From assembly GCF_036785885.1 (NCBI RefSeq), contig NC_092320.1, forward strand, positions 12,525,557 through 12,589,556: 64,000 nt of DNA. The letters are read 5' to 3'. Each line of letters starts with the position of its first letter. Position 1 is the stretch's first letter. The stretch comes from Coffea arabica (lineage: Eukaryota; Streptophyta; Magnoliopsida; Gentianales; Rubiaceae). Of this stretch, positions 44,357-56,879 are shown piece by piece. Below the pieces are notes generated by a model, which was not told the DNA's origin, did no database searches, and was given only the letters and a program-made list of their open reading frames with translations. A program made the translations under genes and the position numbers.

Positions 44357-47090
44357 TCTTCATAAGGAGAAAAACCAATGCCTATCCCTCAAGATATTTA
44401 TTTCCAAAAAAAGGCTGCAGCTTCTTTTCCCTGAACTCCCTGGAAATGTTTGATTGTCCCCGTGTGAAGCACCTGCACTTCTAGTCTTTCCATGTATTCT
44501 GAGATTGATTGATTAAAGCCCCGTTCTTGTGGCTCTGGCAGTTTTAAAGAAGAGGGCCACAATTTTTTATGTTGAATATTTGTTCTTAAAAAAATTTAAT
44601 CAAATTTGAACTCTGTCTCCTTTGTGCATGACGCAAAGAAGGGAGGATTGACCTGTATGCTGGCTGGCTAGTTGTTGAATGAGAGAGATGGGAGTTTGAA
44701 TGGAAGGTGAAATGAGTTTGTGATTCCAAATTTGTACTTTTCCGTCAAACTAACCCTCTGGTTGCCGGTGGGAGTAACTTTGTGGGAAACAAGCCTGGTA
44801 AACCAATAAACCAGAAGCAACATCTGACAAACTTCCAAGCCTAATGGATCAGAGACCACCTGCACCATGTCAACGCATGATTGGTTTCTCGTCTGTTTTT
44901 TTTTTTCTTTTAAACTTTCAACAGTCAAATTGAAAGCCCAGAAATTTCAACCTAACTCTGTATACTTGTTTTAATTCTGCCAGTCCTTCAGAGATTAGAG
45001 AAGGTTAGGTGAAAGTACTAATTTCCTCCTACTCCAATAGCACGTTATTGGCACCGACAGTGCTTTGGGCTGATGATCAACATCAACGACAACTTAAGTC
45101 TCGATGGAGCGGGAGGGCAAGAGTTTAACTCTTGCCTCCTATCAATTTGTCATTATATAATCTATATGTAACTGTTACGGATTAATGACTTTTTCCGATG
45201 GTGATTTAACTCGCGCTAATCCGAAGCAGGGGTCCTTACTGAGTTGAGCATCTCTCTGGGGCTAGGCCTCTCTACTTCGTTTTCCACATTATCCTGCTTT
45301 TCGGCTGGGGCAACATTGAAAAACGTTCCACTTAAAATCATCTAGTCATTCTTGAAATCCAAGAGCCCAGGACAAAGTTTCTTTGGATTTGAGGCTTTTA
45401 CAATTGTCGTCCCAGTTATATGAAACAATACGTAAACACCAATATGGCAAATATAATAATATGAAAAACTCTACAAGTTTTGACATCCCTTGAAATGTGT
45501 GTCACAAATTCACAATCTATCTTATTTACTCAATTAAAATCAGTCACTGCTATTTATTAGCTGTAGGATCCAATAAGAAAAATATGACTGCAGAAAATCC
45601 ACATCCATTTCCTTCTTGATGTTGCCATTCTATCGAGTCCCGAGCCCCCACACAGCAAACAAGCTGCTGCGTTTGAAATTTTTTTTCCCCTTCTTCTCTT
45701 GGGGTGGTGGTAGATTGATGCTGGACGCAGACTCTGCGAATTAGTATGCCATAAATCCAACTTATCTTTGCTTCTGGGGACCCCCAAAAAATAAGAAAAA
45801 AAAAAAAAAAGATTGTATGGATGCTCATGATCAGCAAAATTGGAAATAGCAACTATTCAACAACAACAACAACAACATATACAATAGCCATCAATTAATT
45901 GCTTCCAGTCCTAGTCTTGAATGTTTGTTGAGTGTCAAATTCTTAAATCACTGGATAAACATGTAATAAAGGGCCTTTTTGTTTTTGATTACCAACTCTT
46001 AGTTTGAGAAGTAGTCAATATGACCAGAGAACGCTGGTCCTTTTTTGATACTCTCTAGTAGAGTAGAGAAATGGGTAGGTCAATTTTTCACATATTTCAT
46101 CTTTTTTTTTTTTTTTTTTTTTTTTTGATAAAATGAAGTTGGTCTTTCCTAAAGAACCTAAAGTAAAAGATGTTAAAAAGAGATAAGAACATATAAAACA
46201 TTTGACTTGGATAAACGCATACGTTTTTTACTAGAACACTTTCAAGTAATAATAACTCTAAACACGTATGTGTTTAGGTAGTGAGTTTGAATATCCAGAA
46301 CTTAAGAAACTATTACTGATTTGAAGAGTTGAATTTATAATCGTCCACATTATCAAAGCGTCATGTGGTTTGATTTTTCTTACCATTTCCTCGGTTTTGC
46401 TTGTTGAAATTTTCTTTATAGCCATCATATGTACATGTGTCATTGGTATTTATCAAAGAATTAAATCAATAAATAAATAAACAAGAGGTACATGAATGAT
46501 CAAACATTTCTAACATGATTACTAGAATTTTACCGGTGCCTTAACATGGTCTCTTTTTTTTATTTATTTATTGTGCATTTATAGGAATATGAATAATTTA
46601 AATATAAAAATTAACACAGTTCTACATGTTCATTCATATTAATTTTAAAAAAATTAATGTATTTTAAATGTTCAATTATTTACTAATTTTTAAAAATTTG
46701 TTTACATACTTTCACTATAATACGATAGTATACATCAAATAATGTAGCCCATATCCAAACTTGGTAGATATTATTTTCTATAAATACTCTTTTAGATAAT
46801 TTAAATTTTTATAATGACCATAAATCTAAAATTATATATTTATACTTAATTAAGTAGAAAAAGATCCATTAATCCATTTTTATTCATCAATAAATATTTG
46901 ATTTTCAATAATATTAGTAAATCTATCAGTGTAACAGTTAATTCTCTTTTTTACACTAAGTTAACTCAAAATTAAGAAGAGATAATGAACAATTTGAATA
47001 CTAATCAATGATATGGTGGTGAAAGGAAGTAAGTCATGGGATATGTAAGATTTCAATAATTGTGATTTAAAAAGTTTTTACTATACTTTT
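44357..47090. other. Intergenic, promoter side of the CIPK gene
   Basis: No gene recognised in 2.7 kb. It contains poly-A/T runs (about 45795-45810, 46100-46126) and a (CAA)n run at about 45859-45876. A possible SINE B-box-like GAGTTTAACTC lies at about 45122. I see nothing that codes. Confidence 0.4.
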
Positions 47091-47093
47091 ATG

Positions 47094-47290
47094 TAATAAT
47101 TTGATAGAAAGCAGATACCATTAAGACAAGATTAGTTATTTTTTAAAGTTATTTTAAAATTAAAAATAATTTTTAAACATATAATATAATCGTTGTAATA
47201 ATTTGATAGAAAGCAGATATCGTTAAGATAAGATTAGTTATTTTTTAAAATTATTTTAAAATTAAAGATAATTTTTAAACACATAATATA
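47094..47290. repeat. Tandem duplication, about 99-bp unit
   Basis: TAATTTGATAGAAAGCAGAT followed by ACAAGATTAGTTATTTTTTAAA-TTATTTTAAAATTAAA-ATAATTTTTAAAC occurs at 47096 and again at 47195. The copies are about 90% alike by eye. Confidence 0.85.
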
Positions 47291-48380
47291 ATTCAAATAA
47301 TATTTAATATAGGTAAAATTGAAATGATCTATAACTCATTAATTCTCAGAATTAGACATTGCTAGGCCTAGGAGTGAGAAACTACAGATTCCATCTGAAC
47401 TTCCAAAGACTTGCATAAAACTCAGAGATGGGCTTCTTCCAAATTGACCACAAGCAGCCATCATCACAACGTGGGACTTGATAGGTCCACATCTTGGGCT
47501 TCTCAAACTGGAAACAGACTTTCACACACAGTTTTTGTAGGGTGTACAATTAAATTAATGCACAGACGTCATATTGAACACGATCGAAAAATTAAATGGG
47601 TCAACTTTTTTTTACCCAAACACGATTTGCTAATTTCAGAAATTATCTGAATACGATTTGAATAACTTGTTTGCTTAATTTTCTTTTTTTTTTTCTTCTC
47701 ACATTGGTAGTATGATGGATTTTTCTATAATGATGTTTCCATAAGAATATAGAAAGTTGCAGTCCAATCCTACATCTCGTGTATGGTGCTGGTAATAATT
47801 TTTTGGTTTTCCTTTTTATACAGAAAAGGTTATGAACAAAAACAAAACTATGACACTTCATAAATAAAATATCTTATGTTTGCATAATATTCATGATTCC
47901 ATTTTCATAATATTAATTTATAGGCTTGGTTAGTTTTCTTTTTTATTTACTTTATACCTCCAAATTTTATTTATTAAATTATAAACTTACACATTAAATG
48001 GGTTAGATGGGTCAAACAAGTTAACCCTAATTTGATCTGATTTGGACCTATTTGTTTGGTAGGTTATTGAGGTCTGACATGATTTTGACTCGAAATCTTG
48101 AAGAGTAAATCTAAACTCTCTAATTTCATATTAGATTTGAATCGTGTTTTTTTGGGTCGTGTTAAGAATTGTCATCCTTACTCTTATCTTTGAGTCTCAC
48201 CTGAATAACTTGAGTCGTAAAATGATTTAAACAGGCTTGTATCACTCACTAATTAATCACAGCTAAACATAGATTGTAGTTTTCTATAAAAAAAAATTCA
48301 CATTTTTTGCAAACATATTTACTTCACATGCATGGAATTGTTATAGTATATATTTTTTAATAAAACTTCGAAAAATAAAA
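47291..48380. other. Intergenic, no gene seen
   Basis: A/T-rich sequence with no recognised gene. The next structured element is the MITE at 48384. Confidence 0.4.
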
Positions 48381-48383
48381 GCT

Positions 48384-48520
48384 TTGTTTGGATTGCATTT
48401 TTCTGAATTTTTTATACAAAAATTATTATAGCGATTTGATATATATATGAAGTAAAAAGGTAATTAAAAAATGCATCTACGAAAAATGTATTTTTTTTTT
48501 TTAAATTGCAATCCAAAACA
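48384..48520. mobile_element. MITE with TGTTTGGATTGCA termini
   Basis: The left end TGTTTGGATTGCATTTTT and the right end AAATTGCAATCCAAAACA are near-perfect inverted repeats around a core with TATAGCGATTTGATATAT. Same family as 2639-2781 and 25247-25360. Confidence 0.6.
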
Positions 48521-48738
48521 CATCCAAAAATTCAAACGGGACCAGATCATATACTAATTAGAAACCCCAACCCAAATGTTAAGGGCATGTCAGGAAACAA
48601 AAAGTGAAGGAAGGTAGCGAGACCTCAACTAGTAGTTGTGGTGGGCTAAATCATATCTATTGGAGTTTCTTGAAGCTCAAGACGAAGGCAAATTTTCTAG
48701 CTCGAAGGAATTGATTAGGCAATGGCATCCCTCTAGAG

Positions 48739-49785
48739 CAAGGCCTTTTAAAGATCAACGTTGATGCAGCATGGACTCCAGAGGAAGCGGGAATTGGTGT
48801 TTGTCCGAGATAATGAAGGACAAATCATGACGGCCTTCGCGAGAAGAATCCGTAAAACTACTTTTATATCTGCTGAATTTTCTGAAATTCTTGCTGTCAT
48901 TTAACAGCTAGTTTGGGAGGATGGAAATGAAAAGAAAAGAAAGGTTTTGAAGGGATACGAAAGTTTTTCCATTGTTTGGGAGTAAAAATGAGAAGGAAAA
49001 GAAAAGAATAGGAAAGATTCCACCCCCCTCCATCTTTTAGAAAACTTTCTGCCTAATTTTGGGCGGAAACGGAAGGAACGGACGAAAGTTTAAGTAAATT
49101 TTTTAATATGACAAAATTACCCTTAAAATTCTGGTACAAAATATTTTAATATCTGATGAATTCCTCCACTGCAAAACCCTCGATAGAACATCTCCTTTCA
49201 CTTTATTAGCCATCATATTCTTCCTCTAAGAAATAGGTGGCCATTTGCATCCTTCCATATCTTCGATGGGCTTCTAATAAGGGGTATCTCTATTTCATTG
49301 TTATTTTCTATGGCCAAATATACATTAATATGTTTATTTCATATTTGTTTATAGAAAGGGTATATTTGTAAAATAATTTATTTGAGTATCTTTTTCTTTC
49401 CTTTGCATTCAACTCCCAAACAAAAGAAAATTATCCACTTTCTTTTCTTTTTTAAAACTCCCAATAATTTAGATTGAAACTTTGATCCTTCCTTTTCTTT
49501 TCTAACCTATTATTTCTCTTCTTCTCTTTTCTATTCTAAACTCCCAAACTAGCTGATAAGGGTTTGGAATGGGCTAAGGAAGTTGGAATTGGTGGCATGA
49601 CTTTTGTAGAGCGACTCTGTTGATGTGATTCAAAAGTTGAATAGTGAAGAAGTCGGATTTCTCTAATTTGGGCAACCTTTTGGATAAGGCCCGAATGTTG
49701 TACCGTAACTTTCAATACTGTAAACTTTCCCATACGTGTAGGACTGGAAATATACCAACTTATATTCCAGCAAAATCCCTCCATC
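48739..49785 (+). pseudogene. RNase H-type pseudogene (retroelement-derived), split by a MITE
   Basis: The first part (48739-48904) reads KINVDAAW, then AGIGV, DNEGQIMTAFARRI and ISAEFSEILAV. The second part (from about 49556) reads KGLEWAKEVGIGG, then a frame change and DSVDVIQKLNSEE, NLG and R-GNIPTYIPAKSL. Together this follows the RVT_3/RNase H layout (a first catalytic D in INVDAAW, E in the AEFSEILA helix, D in the DSVDV segment) of LINE-related reverse-transcriptase tails in plants. Stops, frameshifts and the 651-bp insertion show it is non-functional. Confidence 0.65.
48905..49555. mobile_element. MITE with CAGCTAGTTTGGGAG termini
   Basis: The left end CAGCTAGTTTGGGAG and the right end CTCCCAAACTAGCTG are perfect 15-bp inverted repeats, 651 bp overall. 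Inside, purine-rich GAAAAGAAAAGAAAGG (left) mirrors pyrimidine-rich TTCTTTTCTTTT (right), so the fold-back is longer than the TIR. It interrupts the RNase H pseudogene. No convincing target duplication is seen. Confidence 0.8.
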
Positions 49786-50069
49786 TTTAGTTAATTAAAG
49801 CTGTAATTGAAGATTGAAATGTTCTGTTTTCTTCCACGAAAAAAAATCTGCCAGCTGCATGTTTGCCACGTATGATAAAAAATCCCATCTTGATAGGAGT
49901 AATATCCTTATCTATAATCAGGCTTTATTAGTATATATAATTACCTGATTTTATCCTGATTAGACGCCTATATCCCATTTTAAATTTCACTTTTTTAAGG
50001 ATTTAGTGATCCGTAGACTATCCAAATTCCAAAGAAACGTACGTCACCTTAAAAACACCTCGCTCCTTC

Positions 50070-50967
50070 AAAAAAAGAAAATACACCCCACCTAGTCTCT
50101 CTCTGCCCAGAAATCTTGTCCTTGCTCTGTTGAACTCTCAGTCTTTCTTCATTGACATCCCTGAGTAAGTGATTTCTCTCTCCATTACTTTTTATTTTTA
50201 TTTTTATTGTACTAGTTTTTTTGGCTGAACTGATTAGCAATTTTTAAATGGGGAGAAGTAAAAAGGGCCTGCAAATAATCCCAGAAATGATTGATCTTTT
50301 GAGGACTGTTCATTTAAGGAAGTCTTTTACAATTGTTTCAGCTTATTAGCAATTTCTATTCGAATAGAGGGAATAAGGGACTGAATTTAATGATAAAAAG
50401 ATTAATCTTTTGTCGTTTTGATCATTGTTGAATGATCATATGAGGCAGGGGAAGTAGGAATTTTCTTGGGGTTTTTCAACTCGGTGTAAAGCACTTATCT
50501 TGTCAATTTGTTGATGATAGAATCGAAAGTTTGGCTTATCCTGCTTCATTTGTCACTGGATTTTGTTGGAAGGCTTTTAATGCATAGGCGGCTAAAAAAG
50601 GCTCCATATTGCAATTGAATTATAATTTGCTTAATGACGTTTGTTCCTTCACATTCTTAGTTTTTCACTGATAGGATAAAGTAAACATATTTTTTAGGGG
50701 TATTATTTTTTTTAATCTATTTTATCAGAATTTTAGTGGAAGGAGGCCTTATTTATGTCTCGTTACATTTTTCCCCTTATTTGTTTTTGTTTTTTTCTTG
50801 ATTTAATGAAAGCAGTTTATTTTAGCGTGTAAAGTTGTTATTAGATGGAGTTGCTTTATGAATGCAGCCTTTGGAATATGAAATTAATTTCCTGTTATTT
50901 TTTCTTTTTTGGTGTATTATCGTTCTTTATCTAATAAATTGATGCCATTTTCAGTTAATTGATACAG
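50070..50967 (+). promoter_or_regulatory. Xylose isomerase 5' leader with probable intron
   Basis: A CT-rich leader (about 50070-50164) is followed by a GTAAGTG donor at 50165. A GATACAG acceptor at 50967 sits 29 bases before the start codon. The region between is T-rich, intron-like. The exact transcription start is unknown. Confidence 0.55.
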
Positions 50968-50982
50968 GTTGCAGAGTTTTGC

Positions 50983-51000
50983 ATGCGATCATCACAATGA
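50983..51000 (+). promoter_or_regulatory. Mini upstream ORF overlapping the xylose isomerase start
   Basis: ATG at 50983 opens a five-codon frame (MRSSQ) whose TGA (50998-51000) overlaps the main ATG (50997-50999) as ATGA. If it is in the mature leader, it could lower or tune translation of the main frame. This is an inference. Confidence 0.5.
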
Positions 51001-54000
51001 AGGCCTGGAAAATCTTATCGCTGTGCCTTTGTTTGAGTTTAGTCTTGAACGTTGTGGTAAACATGATTTTGCTCTGCCAACAATTTGTATAGCGTACATA
51101 TAGTAGGAGCATATTGCAGCTTAATGGTTTTTATTGGGTTGCACGTCCTTGATTATAGTAGTCTGGGATATGGTGAAGCTGTATGTTTATTCATCATCTG
51201 ATTGAACACGGATGCAGATTGCTGTGGGCCCGCCAACTTGTCCTGCAGATGTTGGTAGTGGGTGTGCTAGTGATTCAGATGAATGGCAAGGAGAATTCTT
51301 TCCAGGCATTCCTAAGATTAAATATGAGGTAAGGTAGGAAAAATGAAGGTTCTTGATTGATGAAAGTTGCATAGACTTTAAACCATATGAATACGCTGTA
51401 CTTAGGAGTAGTTTCAAAATACATCTACACCGGAATTCGATGGTTTGGAGGAACTTGTCTTATGCATTCACTTCTTTCTGTAGGGTCCTAAGAGCAAGAA
51501 CCCACTTGCATACAAATGGTACAATGCAGATGAGGAGATTCTTGGAAAAAAGATGAAGGTTAGTTTTCAGAAACTTTTTACCATTTTCTGAATTCGAATT
51601 CCCACGTATATTTACCCTAACCCAGCCTCCAACTCCCCCCAACCAAAAAATGTCATTTCAAGTTGCTTAGTAACGGCATCCATGAACTCACTATTTGCAT
51701 CTAGGATTGGATGAGATTCAGTGTTGCATTTTGGCATACATTTCGTGGGACTGGAGCTGACCCATTTGGTGCACCTACAAAACTTTGGCCGTGGGAGGAC
51801 GGTACCAATTCCTTGGCCATGGCTAAGAGAAGAAGTAAGATAAACAATTTGTTACTCTTCTGAATTATTACTTGTCGTAACTGTACAATCTTTAAAATAG
51901 GTAATTTTCACATTATGTTTGTATGATTCAGTGAGAGCAAACTTTGAGTTCTTGGAAAAGCTTGGACTTGATCGATGGTGTTTTCATGATAGGGACATTG
52001 CTCCGGATGGTAAAACAATTGAGGTAAGATATTTTACGTTCTTATATGTTTATTATACTCCATTTTATTTTTAGGACACAAGTAAGAGATTGTTGTACAG
52101 AGGTCACTTGGACCGTGTTGGATGCTTACACAAACTTAATAGCAGAGTCGAGTCAGTATGGCTAAAGGTTGAAAAGTTTCTTAGTTTGGTATTCTCACTA
52201 TTGGCTTGACCATTGTTCTGGATAGGACGAAATTGATATTATCCAGGTAGCAATTTCTGGAGGTAGCAATTTCTGGAGTTCATAATATAGTTAACTGGCC
52301 AAATATTGTTAAATTCACTTCTTATGGTTTTTTTGCAATTTGGAATTTTATTATCAGTAAATTTATCCGAAAGAGCCGTTAATTTCACTGTTTATGATGC
52401 AGGAAACCAATGCCAACTTGGATGAAGTGGTAGCTCTTGCAAAAGAGCTTCAGGTAATTTCTAACTGATCAAGTATATATCATACGTTCTATACAGTAAT
52501 CAAAATATAAGATTTCATTTTAAGCAACAAAAAAGCTGTTTTGTCATTCTGTCTTTTTAGGCTTTTAGTCTTCTGCTTTGAGATGGATCTCTTGCTAGAG
52601 AATATGTTGTAATGATCAGTCTGTATTATTCTCTGTTCTCCCTGTTGGATCCTTGATAAGTATTAATTATTTCGTTTTCTTCTGGTTTAATTCTCTCTCT
52701 TATTTCTTGTGTAACTCGTCAGGGGACGAAGATTCGTCCTTTGTGGGGCACAGCCCAGTTGTTTCTGCATCCTCGCTTCATGCATGGTGCTGCTACCAGG
52801 TAATCATGCTCTCTAATGGATTTAATGATCTCAAAATTATCAATGATGAGCTCATATTCTTTTAATTCTTGAAGTACAGCTCTGAATTAGGTGTATATGC
52901 CTATTCTGCAGCACAAGTTAAGAAAGCCATCGAGGTGTGTTTCTCATTTTGGTGTTGATAATCCTTGAAATTGCCTTGCCTTGTTGTTTATTATTATGTG
53001 TTCAAGTGTGAGGTATGGGACAAAAAATCTTTACTTCAGTGGTGAGAGTATGAAAGGGGATACTGATAGATCTCACATCTGATGCTATGGGTTGCATGTG
53101 TTGGTTAAGTGCAACTGCTCTTTACATGTCAATTGCACTTGCCTGCTTCTGTCAAATTGATTTTGCTGGTTTTAATTCTGCAGGTCACTCATTATCTTGG
53201 TGGGGAAAATTATGTTTTCTGGGGTGGTAGAGAGGGCTATCAAACCCTTGTGAACACTGATATGGAAAGAGAGCTGAATCATTTGGTAATTTCTTTGTCG
53301 GCCTTTTTGTGGAGCAACTGCTAAAACTTATATTTCTGTACAACGTCTTCATTTTCATCTCTTGCTATTTTGTCTATTAGTTTTTATCAAACAGATCCAG
53401 CTAAACATTACCACAGACTAAAGAATTTATTCTCTTTGTGGTTATGCAACCTAGTACATTGTTTCATGCCTGTAACATTTGTTATCTACTAGCTAAGTAT
53501 AACAATTAGTTGGATCTCTTCGCAGGCAAGGTTTCTTGAAGCTGCTGTTGCCTACAAGAAGAAGATTGGTTTCAATGGTATTTTTCTCCATTCACTTTGT
53601 TGAGTATATATTTTAATTTGATTGATTTATGAGATGATGTGCTAAGGACTAGTGGTTTTGAAGTAGAAACTGTGTTTTAGCATTCCTATGTGCTTATTAT
53701 CTCTTTGCCTTGACTTACCTAATTCTTTTTCATTATTCACAGGGACCTTTCTCATTGAGCCTAAGCCTCAAGAGCCTACAAAACACCAGTGCGTTTATGT
53801 TTTAATGTTTGATTATGCATTTTAGTCCATAATTTTGAGCATATTCATTTGTTTTGATGGATGGCAGGTACGATTGGGATGCTGCAACATCAGCTAATTT
53901 CTTGCGCAAATATGGCCTCATAGGTGAGTTTTACGCTCTTGTAGCCCCTATTTTACTAGTAAATGTGCGTATTATTTCTCTTGGAGTGAGTGTTGAAAGT

Positions 54001-55732
54001 CAAAAGTCCATTGCATCATCATGCTCCAATCTTGATTTGTCATTGTTTCTGGTATCTTTTGAGATATCAGTGTTCTGCAATTGTGCTTGCCCGCATAGAA
54101 AAACTCTGTAATTGCAGCTAATCGAATCATAAATAAGCATCATGTATACCCTTGAGGACAGTGGAAGAGATAACTTTGCTTTATGATGGTTCTTGTCTTG
54201 ATATTCGCTGCTTGTACCACCTTATGCAGATGAATTCAAACTGAATATTGAATGCAACCATGCCACATTATCTGGTCACAGGTTTGAAAATTTCCTGATT
54301 TCGACATTCTAGTTGAAATCTCCACTTTAGCTGGCTTTTCAGTTGATTTGAATTCCGAAGCGAACAAACGCAATGAGTTGTTTTTACATGCTCCTGTTTG
54401 TGTTGCAGCTGTCATCATGAACTTGAAACTGCTAGAATAAATGGTTTGCTGGGAAATATTGATGCAAACAGTGGTGACCCTCAAACTGGTACATGAAGTT
54501 CATGATATCGACTTGTTCTTTTGGTCATGGCAGAGACTTGTTTATCCTGTGAAAATAATTTTTTTGCTATAGGTTGGGACACAGATCAATTTCTAATGGA
54601 TATCCAGGAAGCAACCTTGGTTATGCTCAGTGTTATTAGAAATGTATGAACAGGATAGTCTATCTCTTGAACATATTAAAATTGATGGCAAATGTTAAAT
54701 GATCACTGTTTAACGCTTTACTGTTGATTACAGGGAGGATTAGCACCAGGAGGGTTCAATTTTGATGCCAAATTGTTAGTTTCTTCTCCCACTTTGTTGT
54801 TTTAGTCTCATTTCTTTTGCCAATGCATATCCTGTTAATTACCATGGATTTATTTGTAATTTTTGTCCAGTATGTTTAGATGGAATGGGTGCAACTCGGT
54901 TTAGTAGTGCTTTGAAAAAAAAATTGTAGTCAGTGCATAAGTGGGAGACAACTCAAATTTGTAAACTTCTTTGCACAATTATACGAACGATTTTGATATG
55001 GTGGAATTGAAAGTAAACCCACGCCATTATGGAAAAATGCAGAATATATTTGGCCTCTCTGGCCTTTATTTCCGTGGATGAACCTTGCCTTGCAATGAAG
55101 ATTCTATTTAGAATTTTGCTTCACAATTTTATTCTTCGCTATTTATCAGGCGAAGGGAGAGCACAGATGTTGAGGATTTGTTCATTGGCCACATTGCTGG
55201 AATGGATACTCTTGCACGTGGTCTTCGAAATGCTGCAAAGCTGATTGAGGTGATGTTTCTTACTGGATAATTACTTTTTTACTTTCACCTCTCCCTTTCT
55301 AAAGATGCTTAAACTTTTTAAGCAAACAATGACGTTTGTTTTGGGGCATTGATCCTGAAAACAGGATGGCTCTTTGGATGAAATTATTCGCAAGAGATAT
55401 CAAAGTTTTGATACAGAACTGGGAGCCCAGATCGAGGTGACATCTTTGGATTAAGTTTTTAACTGATGCTTTGACTAGTCATCACTTTGCTTCCTTTTAT
55501 CTGAAATGAATTACTGATAATGTGTCATAACAGGCCGGGAAGGCGGATTTCGAACTGCTTGAGAAGAAAGCCAAGGAGTGGGGAGAACCCAAAGTTCCTT
55601 CTGCCAAGCAGGTAAGTCTTGACAAGAACAGTTCTTATAACGACTGTTAGTGCATTTTGCTGTTTCACTGACTGAATTTCTTGTAAATTGCTCTAGGAAC
55701 TTGCGGAGATGATTCTCCAGGCTGCATTATAG
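50997..55732 (+). CDS. Xylose isomerase (EC 5.3.1.5)
   Basis: Twenty exons: 50997-51056, 51218-51328, 51484-51558, 51705-51834, 51932-52023, 52403-52453, 52723-52799, 52880-52934, 53184-53285, 53526-53577, 53743-53788, 53868-53923, 54230-54281, 54409-54488, 54573-54643, 54734-54774, 55150-55249, 55365-55436, 55534-55611, 55697-55732. Phase holds and the product is 478 aa, the plant family size. The enzyme interconverts D-xylose and D-xylulose (also glucose/fructose) with two divalent metals. Seen: [13 protein letters not shown]; the catalytic His and Asp in [25 protein letters not shown]; metal ligands in [34 protein letters not shown] and [16 protein letters not shown]. The N-terminal 20-odd residues ([20 protein letters not shown]) are hydrophobic, a probable signal peptide, so it may enter the secretory pathway as plant homologues are thought to. 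Confidence 0.97.
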
Positions 55733-55941
55733 AAGAGAGTCGTTCAACTAAAAACCACCTTTACTCAAAAATTCTGTCCCACCTCCGGAGTTCGTCCTCC
55801 ATGCCCCTTGTTCTAGAGAATAATCCCTGGTGCCTTTTAGCAGCAGTACCGGGTTGTAGTGCCGAAGAGTCGATGACACATCTCAGCATTATCTTTTATA
55901 TTTTTCCTTGTGTAGTTAGCTAAAGACTACTATTTAGCTAT

Positions 55942-56543
55942 GTTTTCAGAACCGGACCGGATAGCGACTCGGCCGAGGTCAGGGGTCAGGGGTCAATGGG
56001 TTCGACCGGGGGTCGATAGGGGTCGAACCGGATGACGTCATAAATAAAAATTATTTTAAAATTAAAATGTTATATATATAATATCTAATAATATATTGAT
56101 ATTAATAAAGGCATATTCATATATATTTGATGTTTCAAATATATTTAACAAGAAAATACAAAGAAATTAGAACAATCAAGTAGCAATTTATATTATTTAA
56201 TAAATATTAACAAGTTTAGAATTAAAATTATGAATTTAATTGAAAAATAACATCAAATTTTAGGACAATATTTATAAAGTATCAAATATTTGAGGTATAT
56301 CAATAAGTTTTAACAATTTAGGGGGTCAAAACATAATATTAAAAAGTTTGAATTTTTTTTTTAAAAAAATACTGTTGAACCGGAAAAACCGGTTTTTTCC
56401 TGGTCAAACCCGGTCAAACCCGGTTTTTGACCGGCTTTGACCGGGTTTTAAATTTCCGGTTTTCTAATGTGACTCGGACCGGCTACCTGGCCGGTTCCCG
56501 GTTCAACCGGTTCGACCGCCCGGTCCGGTCCGAGTTTGAAAAC
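55942..56543. mobile_element. MITE with GTTTTC...CGGACCGG termini (602 bp)
   Basis: The left end GTTTTCAGAACCGGACCGG and the reverse complement of the right end GTTTTCAAACTCGGACCGG are inverted repeats. GC-rich CCGGTT/GACCGG sub-repeats lie inside each end, flanking an A/T core. Flanks TTAGCTAT and AGAGCTAT are a possible 8-bp, partly decayed target duplication (hAT-like). It lies about 200 bp after the xylose isomerase stop. Confidence 0.75.
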
Positions 56544-56596
56544 AGAGCTATTTAGTCGATAATTGATGACATAGCTCTCTGTGATCTGAACCCCCA

Positions 56597-56624
56597 TCTC
56601 TCTCTCTCTCTCTCTCTCTCTCTA
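56597..56624. repeat. (CT)n microsatellite
   Basis: An uninterrupted CT run of about 14 units in the flank right of the MITE. Confidence 0.9.
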
Positions 56625-56879
56625 GTATTGGTGAAAGCCAATGCATGTTTGAATTCAACTTGCCTCCTAATTTTTTGATCCAAACAGCTTTCTAGATACC
56701 ATTAGTCCCAATGTAGCATTTTGCTACTGCTTCAAGGAAAGTTAAACCTATTAAGCTTCTTCCGTGTTGGCAAGAAATAATCAAAAGACACGGGAGGTAC
56801 CCTTTAACTGCAAAGCAGTTATGCGAGTTGATTGATGGGCAGTGGAGGTTACAAAAGGAAGCATGTTACTGTAACGTCT

